Source: Sanderia malayensis (taxonomy: Eukaryota > Cnidaria > Scyphozoa > Semaeostomeae > Pelagiidae). From it: 64,000 nucleotides of DNA. The DNA lies in NCBI GenBank assembly GCA_013076295.1, contig RQOL01000372.1, positions 434,001-498,000 on the forward strand, in the 5' to 3' direction. The position numbers and the translations under genes are program-made. Each line of letters starts with the position of its first letter. Position 1 is the first letter of the stretch. The notes beneath the pieces were generated by a model, which was not told where the DNA came from, searched no databases, and saw only the letters and a list, made by a program, of their open reading frames with translations. Shown here in pieces: positions 12,221-25,017 of the stretch.

Positions 12221-12555
12221 ATGAATGTTAATGTTACTGAAAAAGTAACTAAAAGTGTATAACAATTTGTTCTCGCTGAATTGACGTGGAATCATGCGCA
12301 ATTTTTAGAGTATTATTAGAGTAAGTTGCGGGAAAAAATGTTAATATTACTGAAAAAAGTAACTAAAAGAGTATAACAATTTGTTTTCGCTGAATTGACG
12401 TGGAATCTTGCGCAATTTGTGGGAATGAATGTTAATTTTGATTAGTGTAAGTTGCGGGAAAAAAAGTTGATTTTTATTGTTGTAAATTGCGGGAATGATA
12501 GGTAAATTTTATTAGTGTAAATTGTGGGAATTAGTGTTATCTTTTATTAGTGTAA

Positions 12556-13851
12556 ATTGTGGGAATGAATGTTAATATTACTGAAAAAGTAACTAAAAGA
12601 GTATAACAATTTGCTTTCGCTGAATTGACGTGGAATGATGCGCAAACTGTGGGAATGAATCCTAATTTTGATTAGTGTAAATTTCGGGAAAAAAAGTTAA
12701 TTTTCATTGGTATAAATTGTGGGAATGAATGTTAATTTTACTGAAAAAAGTAACTATAATGTAAAACAATTTGTTCTGGCTGAATTTACGTGGAATCATG
12801 CGCAAATTGTGGAAATGAATGTTATTTTTGATTAGTGTAAGTTGCGGGAATAAAAGTTGATTTTTATTGGTGTAAATTGTGGGAATGAAAGTTAATTTTT
12901 ATTAGTGTAATTTGTGGGAATGAGTGTTATCTTTTATTATTGTACATTGTGGGTATGAATGTTAACATAACTGAAAAAAGTAACTAAAAGTGTATAGCAA
13001 TTTGTTGTGGCTGAATTGACGTGCAATCATGCGCAAATTGTGGGAATGAATCTAAATAAATTGTAGGAATGAATGTTAATATTACTCAAAAAAGTAACTT
13101 AATGTGTATAACAATTTGTTTTCGCTGAATTGACATCAATCATGCGCAAATTGTGGGGATGAATCCTAATTTTGATTAGTGTAAGTTGCGGGAATAAAAG
13201 TTGATTTTTATTAGTGTAAATTGTGGGAATGATAGGTAAATTTTATTAGTGTAAATTGTGGGAATTAGTGTTATCTTTTATTAGTGTAAATTGTGGGAAT
13301 GAATGTTAATATTACTGAAAAAGTAACTAAAAGAGTATAACAATTTGCTTTCGCTGAATTGACGTGGAATTATGCGCAAACTGTGGGAATGAATCCTAAT
13401 TTTGATTAGTGTAAGTTTCGGGAAAAAAGTTAATTTTTATTGGTATAAATTGTGGGAATGAATGTTATCTTTATTATTGTAAATTGTGGGAATGAATGTT
13501 AATATTACTGAAAAAGTAACTAAAAGAGTATAACAATTTGCTTTCGCTGGATTGACGTGGAATTATGCGCAAACTGTGGGAATGAATCTAAATAAATTGT
13601 AGGAATGAATGTTAATATTACTCAAAAAAGTAACAAAATATGTATCACAATTTTTTTTCGCTGAAGTGACATGGAATCATGCTCAAATTGTGGGAATGAA
13701 TCCTAATTTTGATTAGTGTAAGTTGCGGGAATAAAAGCTGATTTTTATTGGTGTAAATTGTCGGAATAAATGTTCATAAAACTGAAAAAAGTAACTAAAA
13801 GTGCATAACAATTTTTTTTCGCTGAAGTGACATGGAATCATGCTCAAATTG
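12556..13851 (+). repeat. 1.3-kb dispersed duplication, copy 2
   Basis: Partner of 2840-4130. The match stops inside a brick, where this copy reads AAATTGTTTGAATG and the other AAATTGTGGGAATG. Confidence 0.8.
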
Positions 13852-14490
13852 TTTGAATGAATCCTAGTTTTGATTAGTGTAAGTTGCGGAAAGAAAAGTT
13901 GATTTTTATTGGTGTAAATTGTATGAGGGAAAATTAATTTTTGTTAGTGTAATTTGTGGGAATGAGTGTTATCTTTTATTAGTGTAATTAGTGGGAATGG
14001 ATGATAATATTACTGAAAAGAAAACTAAAAGTGTATAACAATTTGTTCTCGCTGAATTGACGTGGAATCATGCGCAAATTGTGGGAATGAATATAAAATT
14101 ATTCAAGGAATGAATGTTAAAATTACTGAAAAAAGTAACTAAAAGTGTATAACATTTTGTTCTCGCTGAATTGACATCGAATCATGCGCAAATTGTGGGA
14201 ATGAATCCTAATTTTGATTCCTGTAAGTTACGGGAAAAAAGTTAATTTTTATTGGTGTAAATTGTGGGAATGAATGTTAATATAACTGGAACAAGTTACT
14301 AAAAGTGTATAACAATTTGTGTTCGCTGAATTGACGTGGAATCATGCGCAAATTGTGGGAATGAATTTAATTTTGATAAGTGTAAGTAGCGGGAATAAAA
14401 GTTGAATTTTATTGGTGTACATTGTGGGAGGGAAAATTAGTTTTTATTAGTGTAAATTGTGGGAATGAGTGTTATCTTTTATTAGTGTAA

Positions 14491-14581
14491 TTTGTGGGAA
14501 AGAATGTTAATATTACTGAAAAAAGTAACTAAAAGTGTATAACAATTTGTTTTCGCTGAACTGACGTGGAATCATGCGCAA
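14491..14581 (+). repeat. Brick A exemplar (91 bp)
   Basis: Starts TTGTGGGAAAGAATGTTAAT, then ATTACTGAAAAAAGTAAC, AAAAGTGTATAACAATTTG, TTTTCGCTGAACTGACG and TGGAATCATGCGCAA. Its first about 20 bases resemble a 35-bp brick start; the rest is unique to A. Window-wide variants of the core are TTGACGTGG, TTGACATGG and TTGACATCG. Variants of the AACTGAAA region are TACTGAAAA, TACTCAAAA, AACTGAAACAAG and AACTGGAACAAG. Confidence 0.9.
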
Positions 14582-14615
14582 ATTGTGGGAATGAATTTAA
14601 TTTTGATTAGTGTAA
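14582..14615 (+). repeat. Brick B exemplar (34-35 bp)
   Basis: ATTGTGGGAATGAATTTAAT then TTTGATTAGTGTAA. Elsewhere the middle reads GAATCCTAATTTTGATTAG (35 bp). It always sits directly after brick A. Confidence 0.9.
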
Positions 14616-14650
14616 GTTGCGGGAATAAAAGTTGATTGTTATTGGTGTAA
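14616..14650 (+). repeat. Brick C exemplar (35 bp)
   Basis: GTTGCGGGAATAAAAGTTGA then TTGTTATTGGTGTAA. It is the only brick normally starting with TTGCGGG, a CpG-containing version of the shared start. It follows B. Confidence 0.9.
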
Positions 14651-14685
14651 ATTGTGGGAGGGAAAATTAATTTTTATTAGTGTAA
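14651..14685 (+). repeat. Brick D exemplar (35 bp)
   Basis: ATTGTGGGAGGGAAAATTAA then TTTTTATTAGTGTAA. The G-rich start GGGAGGGAAAA sets it apart. It is optional and often absent. Confidence 0.9.
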
Positions 14686-14720
14686 ATTGTGGGAATGAGT
14701 GTTATCTTTTATTAGTGTAA
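14686..14720 (+). repeat. Brick E exemplar (35 bp)
   Basis: ATTGTGGGAATGAGTGTTAT then CTTTTATTAGTGTAA. It is usually the last short brick before the next A, and is optional. Confidence 0.9.
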
Positions 14721-15820
14721 ATAGTGGGAGGGAATGTTAATATTACTGAAAAAAGTAACTAAAAGTGTATAAAAATTTGTTTTCCCTGAATTGACATCGA
14801 ATCATGCGCAAATTGTGGGAATGAATTCTAATTTTGATTAGTGTAAGTTGGGGGAAAAAATGTTAATTTTTTTGGTGTAAATTGTGGGAATGAATGTTAA
14901 TGTAACTGGAACAAGTAACTAAAAGTGTATAACAATTCGTTCTCGCTGAATTGACATGGAATCAAGCGCAAATTGTGGGAATGAATCCTAATTTTGATTA
15001 GTGTAAGTTGCGGGAATAAAAGTTGATTTTTATTGGTGTACATTGTGGGAGGGAAAATTAGTTTTTATTAGTGTAAATTGTGGGAATGAGTGTTATCTTT
15101 TATTAGTGTAATTTGTGGGAATAAATGTTAATATTACTCAAAAAAGTAACTAAAAGTGTATAACAATTTGATTTCTATCAATTGACGTGGAATCATGCGC
15201 AAATTGTGGGAATGAATCTAAATAAATTGTGGGGATGAATGTTAATATTACTCAAAAAAGTAACTAAAAGTGTATAACAATTTGTTCTCGCCGAATTGAC
15301 ATCGAATCATGCGCAAATTGTGGGAATGAATCCTAATTTTGATTAGTGTAAGTTGCGGGAAAAAAAGTAAATTTTTATTGGTGTAAATTATGGGAAAGAA
15401 TGTTAATATTACTGAAAAAAGTAACTAAAAGTGTATAACAATTTGTTTTCGCTGAACTGACGTGGAATCATGCGCAAATTGTGGGAATGAATTTAATTTT
15501 GATTAGTGTAAGTTGCGGGAATAAAAGTTGATTGTTATTGGTGTAAATTGTGGGAGGGAAAATTAATTTTTATTAGTGTAAATTGTGGGAATGAGTGTTA
15601 TCTTTTATTAGTGTAAATAGTGGGAGGGAATGTTAATATTACTGAAAAAAGTAACTAAAAGTGTATAACAATTTGATTTCTATCAATTGACGTGGAATCA
15701 TGCGCAAATTGTGGGAATGAATCTAAATAAATTGTGGGGATGAATGTTAATATTACTCAAAAAAGTAACTAAAAGTGTATAACAATTTGTTCTCGCTGAA
15801 TTGACATCGAATCATGCGCA

Positions 15821-18640
15821 AATCGTGCGAATGAATCCTAATCTTGATTAGTGTAAGTTGCGGGAATAAAAGTTGATTTTTATTAGTGTAAACTGTGGGA
15901 ATGAATGTTTATATAACTGAAAAAAGTAACTATAAGTGTATAAAAATTTGTTTTCCATGAATTGACATCGAATCATGCGCAAATTGTGGGAATGAATTCT
16001 AATTTTGATTAGTGTAAGTTGGGGGAAAAAATGTTAATTTTTTTGGTGTAAATTGTGGGAATGAATGTTAATGTAACTGGAACAAGTAACTAAAAGTGTA
16101 TAACAATTCGTTCTCGCTGAATTGACATGGAATCAAGCGCAAATTGTGGGAATGAATCCTAGTTTTGATTAGTGTAAGTTGCGGGAATAAAAGATGACAT
16201 TTATTGGTGTAAATTGTGGGAATGAATTTCTATATAACTGAAAAAAGTAACTAAAAGTGTATAACAATTTGTGTTCGCTGAATTGACGTGGAATCATGCG
16301 CAAATTGTGGGAATGAATCCTAATTTGGATTAGTGTAAGTTGGGGGAAAAAATGTTAATTTTTTTTGGTGTAAATTGTGGGAATGAATGTTGATGTAACT
16401 GGAACAAGTAACTAAAAGTGTATAACAATTCGTTCTCGCTGAATTGACATCGAATCATGCGCAAATCGTGCGAATGAATCCTAATCTTGATTAGTGTAAG
16501 TTGCGGGAATAAAAGTTGATTTTTATTAGTGTAAACTGTGGGAATGAATGTTTATATAACTGAAAAAAGTAACTAAAAGTGTATAAAAATTTGTTTTCCC
16601 TGAATTGACATCGAATCATGCGCAAATTGTGGGAATGAATTCTAATTTTGATTAGTGTAAGTTGGGGGAAAAAATGTTAATTTTTTTGGTGTAAATTGTG
16701 GGAATGAATGTTAATGTAACTGGAACAAGTAACTACAAGTGTATAACAATTCGTTCTCGCTGAATTGACATGGAATCAAGCGCAAATTGTGGGAATGAAT
16801 CCTAGTTTTGATTAGTGTAAGTTGCGGGAATAAAAGATGACATTTATTGGTGTAAATTGTGGGAATGAATTTCTATATAACTGAAAAAAGTAACTAAAAG
16901 TGTATAACAATTTGTGTTCGCTGAATTGACGTGGAATCATGCGCAAATTGTGGGAATGAATCCTAATTTTGATTAATGTAAGTTGGGGGAAAAAATGTTA
17001 ATTTTTTTTGGTGTAAATTGTGGGAATGAATGTTGATGTAACTGGAACAAGTAACTAAAAGTGTATAACAATTCGTTCTCGCTGAATTGACATGGAATCA
17101 AGCGCAAATTGTGGGAATGAATCCTAATTTTGATCAGTGTAAGTTGCGGGAATAAAAGTTGATTTTTATTGGTGTAAATTGTGGGAATGAATCCTAAATT
17201 TGATTAGTGTAAGTTGCGGGAAAAAAAGTTAATTTTTTTTGTGTAAATTGTGGGAATGAATGTCTATATAACTGAAAAAAGTAACTAAAAGTGTATAACA
17301 ATTTGTGTTCGCTGAATTGACGTGGAATCATGCGCAAATTGTGGGAATGAATGTTATTTTTGATTAGTGTAAGTTGCGGGAATAAAAGTTGATTGTTATT
17401 GGTGTAAATTGTGGGAGGGAAAATTAATTTTTGATTAGTGTAAATTGTGGGAATGAGTGTTATCTTTTATTAGTGTAAATAGTGGGAGGGAATGTTAATA
17501 TTACTGAAAAAAGTAACTAAAAGTGTATAACAATTTGTTCTCGCTGAATTGACATCGAATCATGCGCAAATCGTGCGAATGAATCCTAATCTTGATTAGT
17601 GTAAGTTGCGGGAATAAAAGTTGATTTTTATTAGTGTAAACTGTGGGAATGAATGTTTATATAACTGAAAAAAGTAACTAAAAGTGTATAAAAATTTGTT
17701 TTCCCTGAATTGACATCGAATCATGCGCAAATTGTGGGAATGAATTCTAATTTTGATTAGTGTAAGTTGGGGGAAAAAATGTTAATTTTTTTGGTGTAAA
17801 TTGTGGGAATGAATGTTAATGTAACTGGAACAAGTAACTAAAAGTGTATAACAATTCGTTCTCGCTGAATTGACATGGAATCAAGCGCAAATTGTGGGAA
17901 CGAATCCTAGTTTTGATTAGTGTAAGTTGCGGGAATAAAAGTTGACTTTTATTGGTGTAAATTGTGGGAATGAATTTCTATATAACTGAAAAAAGTAACT
18001 AAAAGTGTATAACAATTTGTGTTCGCTGAATTGACGTGGAATCATGCGCAAATTGTGGGAATGAATCCTAATTTTGATTAGTGTAAGTTGGGGGAAAAAA
18101 TGTTAATTTTTTTTGGTGTAAATTGTGGGAATGAATGTTAATGTAACTGGAACAAGTAACTAAAAGTGTATAACAATTCGTTCTCGCTGAATTGACATGG
18201 AATCAAGCGCAAATTGTGGGAATGAATCCTAATTTTGATTAGTGTAAGTTGCGGGAATAAAAGTTGATTTTTATTGGTGTAAATTGTGGGAATGAATCCT
18301 AAATTTGATTAGAGTAAGTTGCGGGAAAAAAAGTTAATTTTTTTTGTGTAAATTGTGGAAATGAATGTCTATATAACTGAAAAAAGTAACTAAAAATGTA
18401 TAACAATTTGTGTTCGCTGAATTGACGTGGAATCATGCGCAAATTGTGGGAATGAATTTAATTTTGATTAGTGTAAGTTGCGGGAATAAAAGTTGAATTT
18501 TATTGGTGTACATTGTGGGAGGGAAAATTAGTTGTTATTAGTGTCAATTGTGGGAATGAGTGTTATCTGTTATTAGTGTAATTTGTGGGAATGATTGTTA
18601 ATATTACTCAAAAAAGTAACTAAAAGTGTATAACAATTTG
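15821..18640 (+). repeat. Higher-order repeat series, 643 and 1,105 bp units
   Basis: The landmark AATCGTGCGAATGAATCC starts units at 15821, 16464 and 17569. All three continue with GTGTAAACTGTGGG, TATAAAAATTTGTTTTCC and GTTGGGGGAAAAAATG in the same order, then vary in how many A-B-C units follow. Confidence 0.7.
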
Positions 18641-18984
18641 ATTTCTATCAATTGACGTGGAATCATGCGCAAATTGTGGGAATGAATCTAAATAAATTGT
18701 GGGGATGAATGTTAATATTACTCAAAAAAGTAACTAAAAGTGTATAACAATTTGTTCTCGCCGAATTGACATCGAATCATGCGCAAATTGTGGGAATGAA
18801 TCCTAATTTTGATTAGTGTAAGTTGCGGGAAAAAAAGTTAATTTTTATTGGTGTAAATTATGGGAAAGAATGTTAATATTACTGAAAAAAGTAACTAAAA
18901 GTGTATAACAATTTGTTTTCGCTGAACTGACGTGGAATCATGCGCAAATTGTGGGAATGAATTTAATTTTGATTAGTGTAAGTT

Positions 18985-19879
18985 GCGGGAATAAAAATTA
19001 ATTTTTATTGGTGCAAATTGTGGGAATGAATGTTAATATAACTGAAACAAGCAACTAGAAGTTTATAACAATTTGTTTTCGCTGAATCGACGTGGTGTCA
19101 TGCGCAAATTGTGGGAATGAATGTTATTTTTGATTAGTGTAAGTTGCAGGAAGAAAGGTTGATTTTTATTGGTGTAAATTGTGGGAATGAAAGTTAATTT
19201 TTATTAGTGTAAATTGTGGGAATGAGTGTTATCTTTTATTATTGTAAATTGTGGGAATGAATGTTAATATAACTGGAACAAGTATCTAAAAGTGGATAAC
19301 AATTTTTTCTCGCTGAATTGACATCGAATCATGCGCAAATTGTGGGAATGAATCCTAATTTTGATTAGTGTAAGTTGCGGGAATAAAAGTTATTTTTTAT
19401 TAGTGTAAATTGTGGGAATGAATGTTTATATAACTGAAAAGAGTAACTAAAAGTGTATAACAATTTGTTTTCGCTGAATTGACGTGGAATCATGCGCAAA
19501 TTGTGGGAATGAATTTAATTTTGATTAGTGTAAGTTGCGGGAATAAAAGTTGATTTTTATTGGTGTAATGTGTGGGAGGGAAAATCAATTTTTATTAGTG
19601 TAAATTGTGGGAATCAGTGTTATCATTTATTAGTGTAAATAGAGGGAAGGAATGTTAATATTACTGAAAAAAGTAACTAAAAGTGTATAACAACTTCTTC
19701 TGGCAGAATTGACGTGGAATCATGCGCAAATTGTGGAAATGAATCTAAATAAATTGTGGGAATGAATGTTAATATTACTCGAAAAAGTATCTACAAGTGT
19801 ATAACAATTTGTTTTCGCTGAATTGACATGGAATCATGCGCAAATTGTGGGAATGAATCCTAATTTTGATTAGTGTAAG
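18985..19879 (+). repeat. 0.9-kb tandem pair, copy 1 (CAACTAGAAG family)
   Basis: Begins GCGGGAATAAAAATTAAT and contains the private string AACAAGCAACTAGAAG. Copy 2 begins at 20666 (offset 1,681) and the match ends at about 19879/21560. It is one of seven members of this family in the window. Confidence 0.8.
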
Positions 19880-20665
19880 TTGCGGGAATAAAAGTTATTT
19901 TTTATTAGTGTAAATTGTGGGAATGAATGTTTATATAACTGAAAAAAGTAACTAAAAGTGTATAACAATTTGTTCTCGCTGAATTGACATCGAATCATGC
20001 GCAAATTGTGGGAATGAATCCTAATTTTGATTAGTGTAAGTTGCGGGAAAAAAAGTTAATTTTTTTGGTGTAATGTGTGGGAGGGAAAATTAATTTTTAT
20101 TAGTGTAAATTGTGGGAATGAGTGTTATCTTTTATTTGTGTAAATAGTGGGAGGGAATGTTAATATTACTGAAAAAAGTAACTAAAAGTGTATAACAATT
20201 TGTTCTCGCTGAATTGACATCGAATCATGCGGAAATTGTGGGAATGAATCCTAATTTTGATTAGTGTAAGTTGCGGTAATAAAAGTTAGTTTTTATTAGT
20301 GTAAATTGTGGGAATGCATGTTTATATGACTGAAAAAGGTAACTAAAAGTGTATAACAATTTGTTTTCGCTGAATTGGCTGGGAATCATGCGCAAATTGT
20401 GGGAATGAATGTTAATTTTGATTAGGGTAAGTTGCGGGAATAAAAGTTGATTTTTATTGGTGTAAATTGTGGGAGGGAAAATTAATTTTTATTGGTGTAA
20501 ATTGTGGGAATGAGTGTTATCTTCTATTAGTGTAAATAGTGGGAAGGAATGTTAATATTACTGAAAAAAGTAACTAATAGTGTATAACAATTTGTTCTCC
20601 CTGAAAATGACATCGAATCATGCGCAAATTGTGGGAATGAATCCTAATCTTGCTTAGTGTAAGTT

Positions 20666-21560
20666 GCGGGAATAAAAATTAATTTTTATTGGTGCAAATT
20701 GTGGGAATGAATGTTAATATAACTGAAACAAGCAACTAGAAGTTTATAACAATTTGTTTTCGCTGAATCGACGTGGTGTCATGCGCAAATTGTGGGAATG
20801 AATGTTATTTTTGATTAGTGTAAGTTGCAGGAAGAAAGGTTGATTTTTATTGGTGTAAATTGTGGGAATGAAAGTTAATTTTTATTAGTGTAAATTGTGG
20901 GAATGAGTGTTATCTTTTATTATTGTAAATTGTGGGAATGAATGTTAATATAACTGGAACAAGTAACTAAAAGTGGATAACAATTTGTTCTCGCTGAATT
21001 GACATCGAATCATGCGCAAATTGTGGGAATGAATCCTAATTTTGATTAGTGTAAGTTGCGGGAATAAAAGTTATTTTTATTAGTGTAAATTGTGGGAATG
21101 AATGTTTATATAACTGAAAAAAGTAACTAAAAGTGTATAACAATTTGTTTTCGCTGAATTGACGTGGAATCATGCGCAAATTGTGGGAATGAATTTAATT
21201 TTGATTAGTGTAAGTTGCGGGAATAAAAGTTGATTTTTATTGGTGTAATGTGTGGGAGGGAAAATCAATTTTTATTAGTGTAAATTGTGGGAATCAGTGC
21301 TATCATTTATTAGTGTAAATAGAGGGAAGGAATGTTAATATTACTGAAAAAATAACTAAAAGTGTATAACAACTTGTTCTGGCAGAATTGACGTGGAATC
21401 ATGCGCAAATTGTGGGAATGAATCTAAATAAATTGTGGGAATGAATGTTAATATTACTCGAAAAAGTATCTACAAGTGTATAACAATTTGTTTTCGCTGA
21501 ATTGACATGGAATCATGCGCAAACTGTGGGAATGAATCCTAATTTTGATTAGTGTAAGTT
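20666..21560 (+). repeat. 0.9-kb tandem pair, copy 2 (CAACTAGAAG family)
   Basis: Shares with copy 1 the private reading TTGCAGGAAGAAAGG, which the five other family members lack. The two are therefore each other's closest relatives. Confidence 0.8.
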
Positions 21561-23430
21561 GCGGGAAAAAATGTTAATTTTTTTGGTGTAAATTGTGGGA
21601 ATGAATGTTAATGTAACTGGAACAAGTAACTAAAAGTGTATAACAATTCGTTCTCGCTGAATTGACATTGAATCAAGCGCAAATTGTGGGAATGAATCCT
21701 AGTTTTGATTAGTGTAAGTTGCGGGAATAAAAATTGATTTTTATTGGTGTAAATTGTGGGAATGAATGTCTATATAACTGAAAAGAGTAACTAAAAGTGT
21801 ATAACAATTTGTGTTCGCTGAATTGACGTGGAATCATGCGCAAATTGTGGGAATGAATTTAATTTTGATTAGTGTAAGTAGCGGGAATAAAAGTTGAATT
21901 TTATTGGTGTACATTGTGGGAGGGAAAATTAGTTTTTATTATGTAAATTGTGGGAATGAGTGTTATCTTTTATTAGTGTAATTTGTGGGAATGAATGTTA
22001 ATATTACTCAAAAAAGTAACTAAAAGTGTATAACAATTTGATTTCTATCAATTGACGTGGAATCATGCGCAAATTGTGGGAATGAATCTAAATAAATTGT
22101 GGGGATGAATGTTAATATTACTCAAAAAAGTAACTAAAAGTGTATAACAATTTGTTTTCGCTGAATTGACGTGGAATCATGCGCAAATTGTGGGAATGAA
22201 TTTAATTTTGATTAGTGTAAGTTGCGGGAATAAAAGTTGATTTTTATTGGTGTAATGTGTGGGAGGGAAAATCAATTTTTATTAGTGTAAATTGTGGGAA
22301 TCAGTGTTATCATTTATTAGTGTAAATAGGGGGAAGGAATGTTAATATTACTGAAAAAAGTAACTAAAAGTGTATAACAACTTGTTCTGGCAGAATTGAC
22401 GTGGAATCATGCGCAAATTGTGGGAATGAATCTAAACAAATTGTGGGAATGAATGTTAATATTACTCGAAAAAGTATCTACAAGTGTATAACAATTTGTT
22501 TTCGCTGAATTGACATGGAATCATGCGCAAATTGTGGGAATGAATCCTAATTTTGATTAGTGTAAGTTGCGGGAATAAAAGTTATTTTTTATTAGTGTAA
22601 ATTGTGGGAATGAATGTTTATATAACTGAAAAAAGTAACTAAAAGTGTATAACAATTTGTTCTCGCTGAATTGACATCGAATCATGCGCAAATTGTGGGA
22701 ATGAATCCTAATTTTGATTAGTGTAAGTTGTGGGAAAAAAAGTTAATTTTTTTTGGTGTAATGTGTGGGAGGGAAATTTAATTTTTATTAGTGTAAATTG
22801 TGGGAATCAGTGCTATCATTTATTAGTGTAAATAGAGGGAAGGAATGTTAATATTACTGAAAAAATAACTAAAAGTGTATAACAACTTGTTCTGGCAGAA
22901 TTGACGTGGAATCATGCGCAAATTGTGGGAATAAATCTAAATAAATTGTGGGAATGAATGTTAATATTACTCGAAAAAGTATCTACAAGTGTATAACAAT
23001 TTGTTTTCGCTGAATTGACATGGAATCATGCGCAAACTGTGGGAATGAATCCTAATTTTGATTAGTGTAAGTTGCGGGAAAAAATGTTAATTTTTTTGGT
23101 GTAAATTGTGGGAATGAATGTTAATGTAACTGGAACAAGTAACTAAAAGTGTATAACAATTCGTTCTCGCTGAATTGACATGGAATCAAGCGCAAATTGT
23201 GGGAATGAATCCTAGTTTTGATTAGTGTAAGTTGCGGGAATAAAAATTGATTTTTATTGGTGTAAATTGTGGGAATGAATGTCTATATAACTGAAAAGAG
23301 TAACTAAAAGTGTATAACAATTTGTGTTCGCTGAATTGACGTGGAATCATGCGCAAATTGTGGGAATGAATTTAATTTTGATTAGTGTAAGTAGCGGGAA
23401 TAAAAGTTAATTTTTATTGGTGTAAATTAT

Positions 23431-25017
23431 GGGAAAGAATGCTAATATTACTGAAAAAAGTAACTAAAAGTGTATAACAATTTGTTTTCGCTGAACTGAC
23501 GTGGAATCATGCGCAAATTGTGGGAATGAATTTAATTTTGATTAGTGTAAGTTGCGGGAATAAAAGTTGATTGTTATTGGTGTAAATTGTGGGAGGGAAA
23601 ATTAATTTTTATTAGTGTAAATTGTGGGAATGAGTGTTATCTTTTATTAGTGAAAATAGAGGGAGGGAATGTTAATATTACTGAAAAAAGTAACTAAAAG
23701 TGTATAACAAATTGTTCTCGCTGAATTGACATCGAATCATGCGCAAATCGTGCGAATGAATCCTAATCTTGATTAGTGTAAGTTGCGGGAATAAAAGTTG
23801 ATTTTTAGTAGTGTAAACTGTGGGAATGAATGTTTATATAACTGAAAAAAGTAACTAAAAGTGTATAAAAATTTGTTTTCCCTGAATTGACATCGAATCA
23901 TGCGCAAATTGTGGGAATGAATCCTAATTTTGATTAGTGTAAGTTGGGGGAAAAAATGTTAATTTTTTTGGTGTAAATTGTGGGAATGAATGTTAATGTA
24001 ACTGGAACAAGTAACTAAAAGTGTATAACAATTCGTTCTCGCTGAATTGACATGGAATCAAGCGCAAATTGTGGGAATGAATCCTAGTTTTGATTAGTGT
24101 AAGTTGCGGGAATAAAAGTTGACTTTTATTGGTGTAAATTGTGGGAATGAATTTCTATATAACTGAAAAAAGTAACTAAAAGTGTATAACAATTTGTGTT
24201 CGCTGAATTGACGTGGAATCATGCGCAAATTGTGGGAATGAATCCTAATTTTGATTAGTGTAAGTTGGGGGAAAAAATGGTATTTTTTTTTGGTGTAAAT
24301 TGTGGGAATGAATGTTAATGTAACTGGAACAAGTAACTAAAAGTGTATAACAATTCGTTCTCGCTGAATTGACATGGAATCAAGCGCAAATTGTGGGAAT
24401 GAATCCTAATTTTGATTAGTGTAAGTTGCGGGAATAAAAGTTGATTTTTGTTGGTGTAAATTGTGGGAATGAATCCTGAATTTGATTAGTGTAAGTTGCG
24501 GGAAAAAAAGTTAATTTTTTTTTGTGTAAATTGTGGGAATGAATGTCTATATAACTGAAAAAAGTAACTAAAAGTGTATAACAATTTGTGTTCGCTTAAT
24601 TGACGTGGAATCATGCGCAAATTGTGGGAATGAATGCTAATTTTGATTAGTGTAAGTTGCGGGAATAAAAGTTATCATTTATTAGTGTAAATAGAGGGAA
24701 GGAATGTTAATATTACTGAAAAAAGTAACTAAAAGTGTATAACAACTTGTTCTGGCAGAATTGACGTGGAATCATGCGCAAATTGTGGGAATGAATCCTA
24801 AGTTTGATTAGTGTAAGTTGCGGGAATAAAAGTAATTTTTTATTAGTGTAAATTGTGGGAATGAATGTTAATGTAACTGGAACAAGTAACTAAAAGTGTA
24901 TAACAATTTGTTCTCGCCGAATTGACATCGAATCATGCGCAAATTGAGGGAATGAATCATAATTTTGATTAGTGTAAGTTGCGGGAAAAAAAGTTAATTT
25001 TTATTGGTGTAAATTAT
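23431..25017 (+). repeat. 1,587-bp tandem repeat, copy 1
   Basis: GGGAAAGAATGCTAATATTAC at 23431 returns at 25018, and ATTTTTAGTAGTG at 23801 returns at 25388. Offsets agree exactly, so there is no net length change over this stretch. Confidence 0.8.
23690..24915 (+). repeat. 1.2-kb segment duplicated 10,030 bp away, copy 1
   Basis: Landmarks ATTTTTAGTAGTG (23801/33831) and TTCGCTTAATTGACG (24591/34621) give the same offset of 10,030, so no net indel separates the copies. Upstream of about 23690 the two differ (AAAATAGAGGGAGGG against AAATAGTGGGAAGG). Confidence 0.8.

Larger units (their letters stand above)
14491..14720 (+). repeat. Exemplar 230-bp satellite unit (A-B-C-D-E)
   Basis: A clean instance of the five-brick unit: 91 + 34 + 35 + 35 + 35 bp. 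The next unit begins in phase at 14721 with ATAGTGGGAGGGAATG. Units elsewhere drop or add short bricks, giving 161 bp (A-B-C), 196 bp (three short bricks) and 114 bp (A plus the 23-bp brick). Confidence 0.9.
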
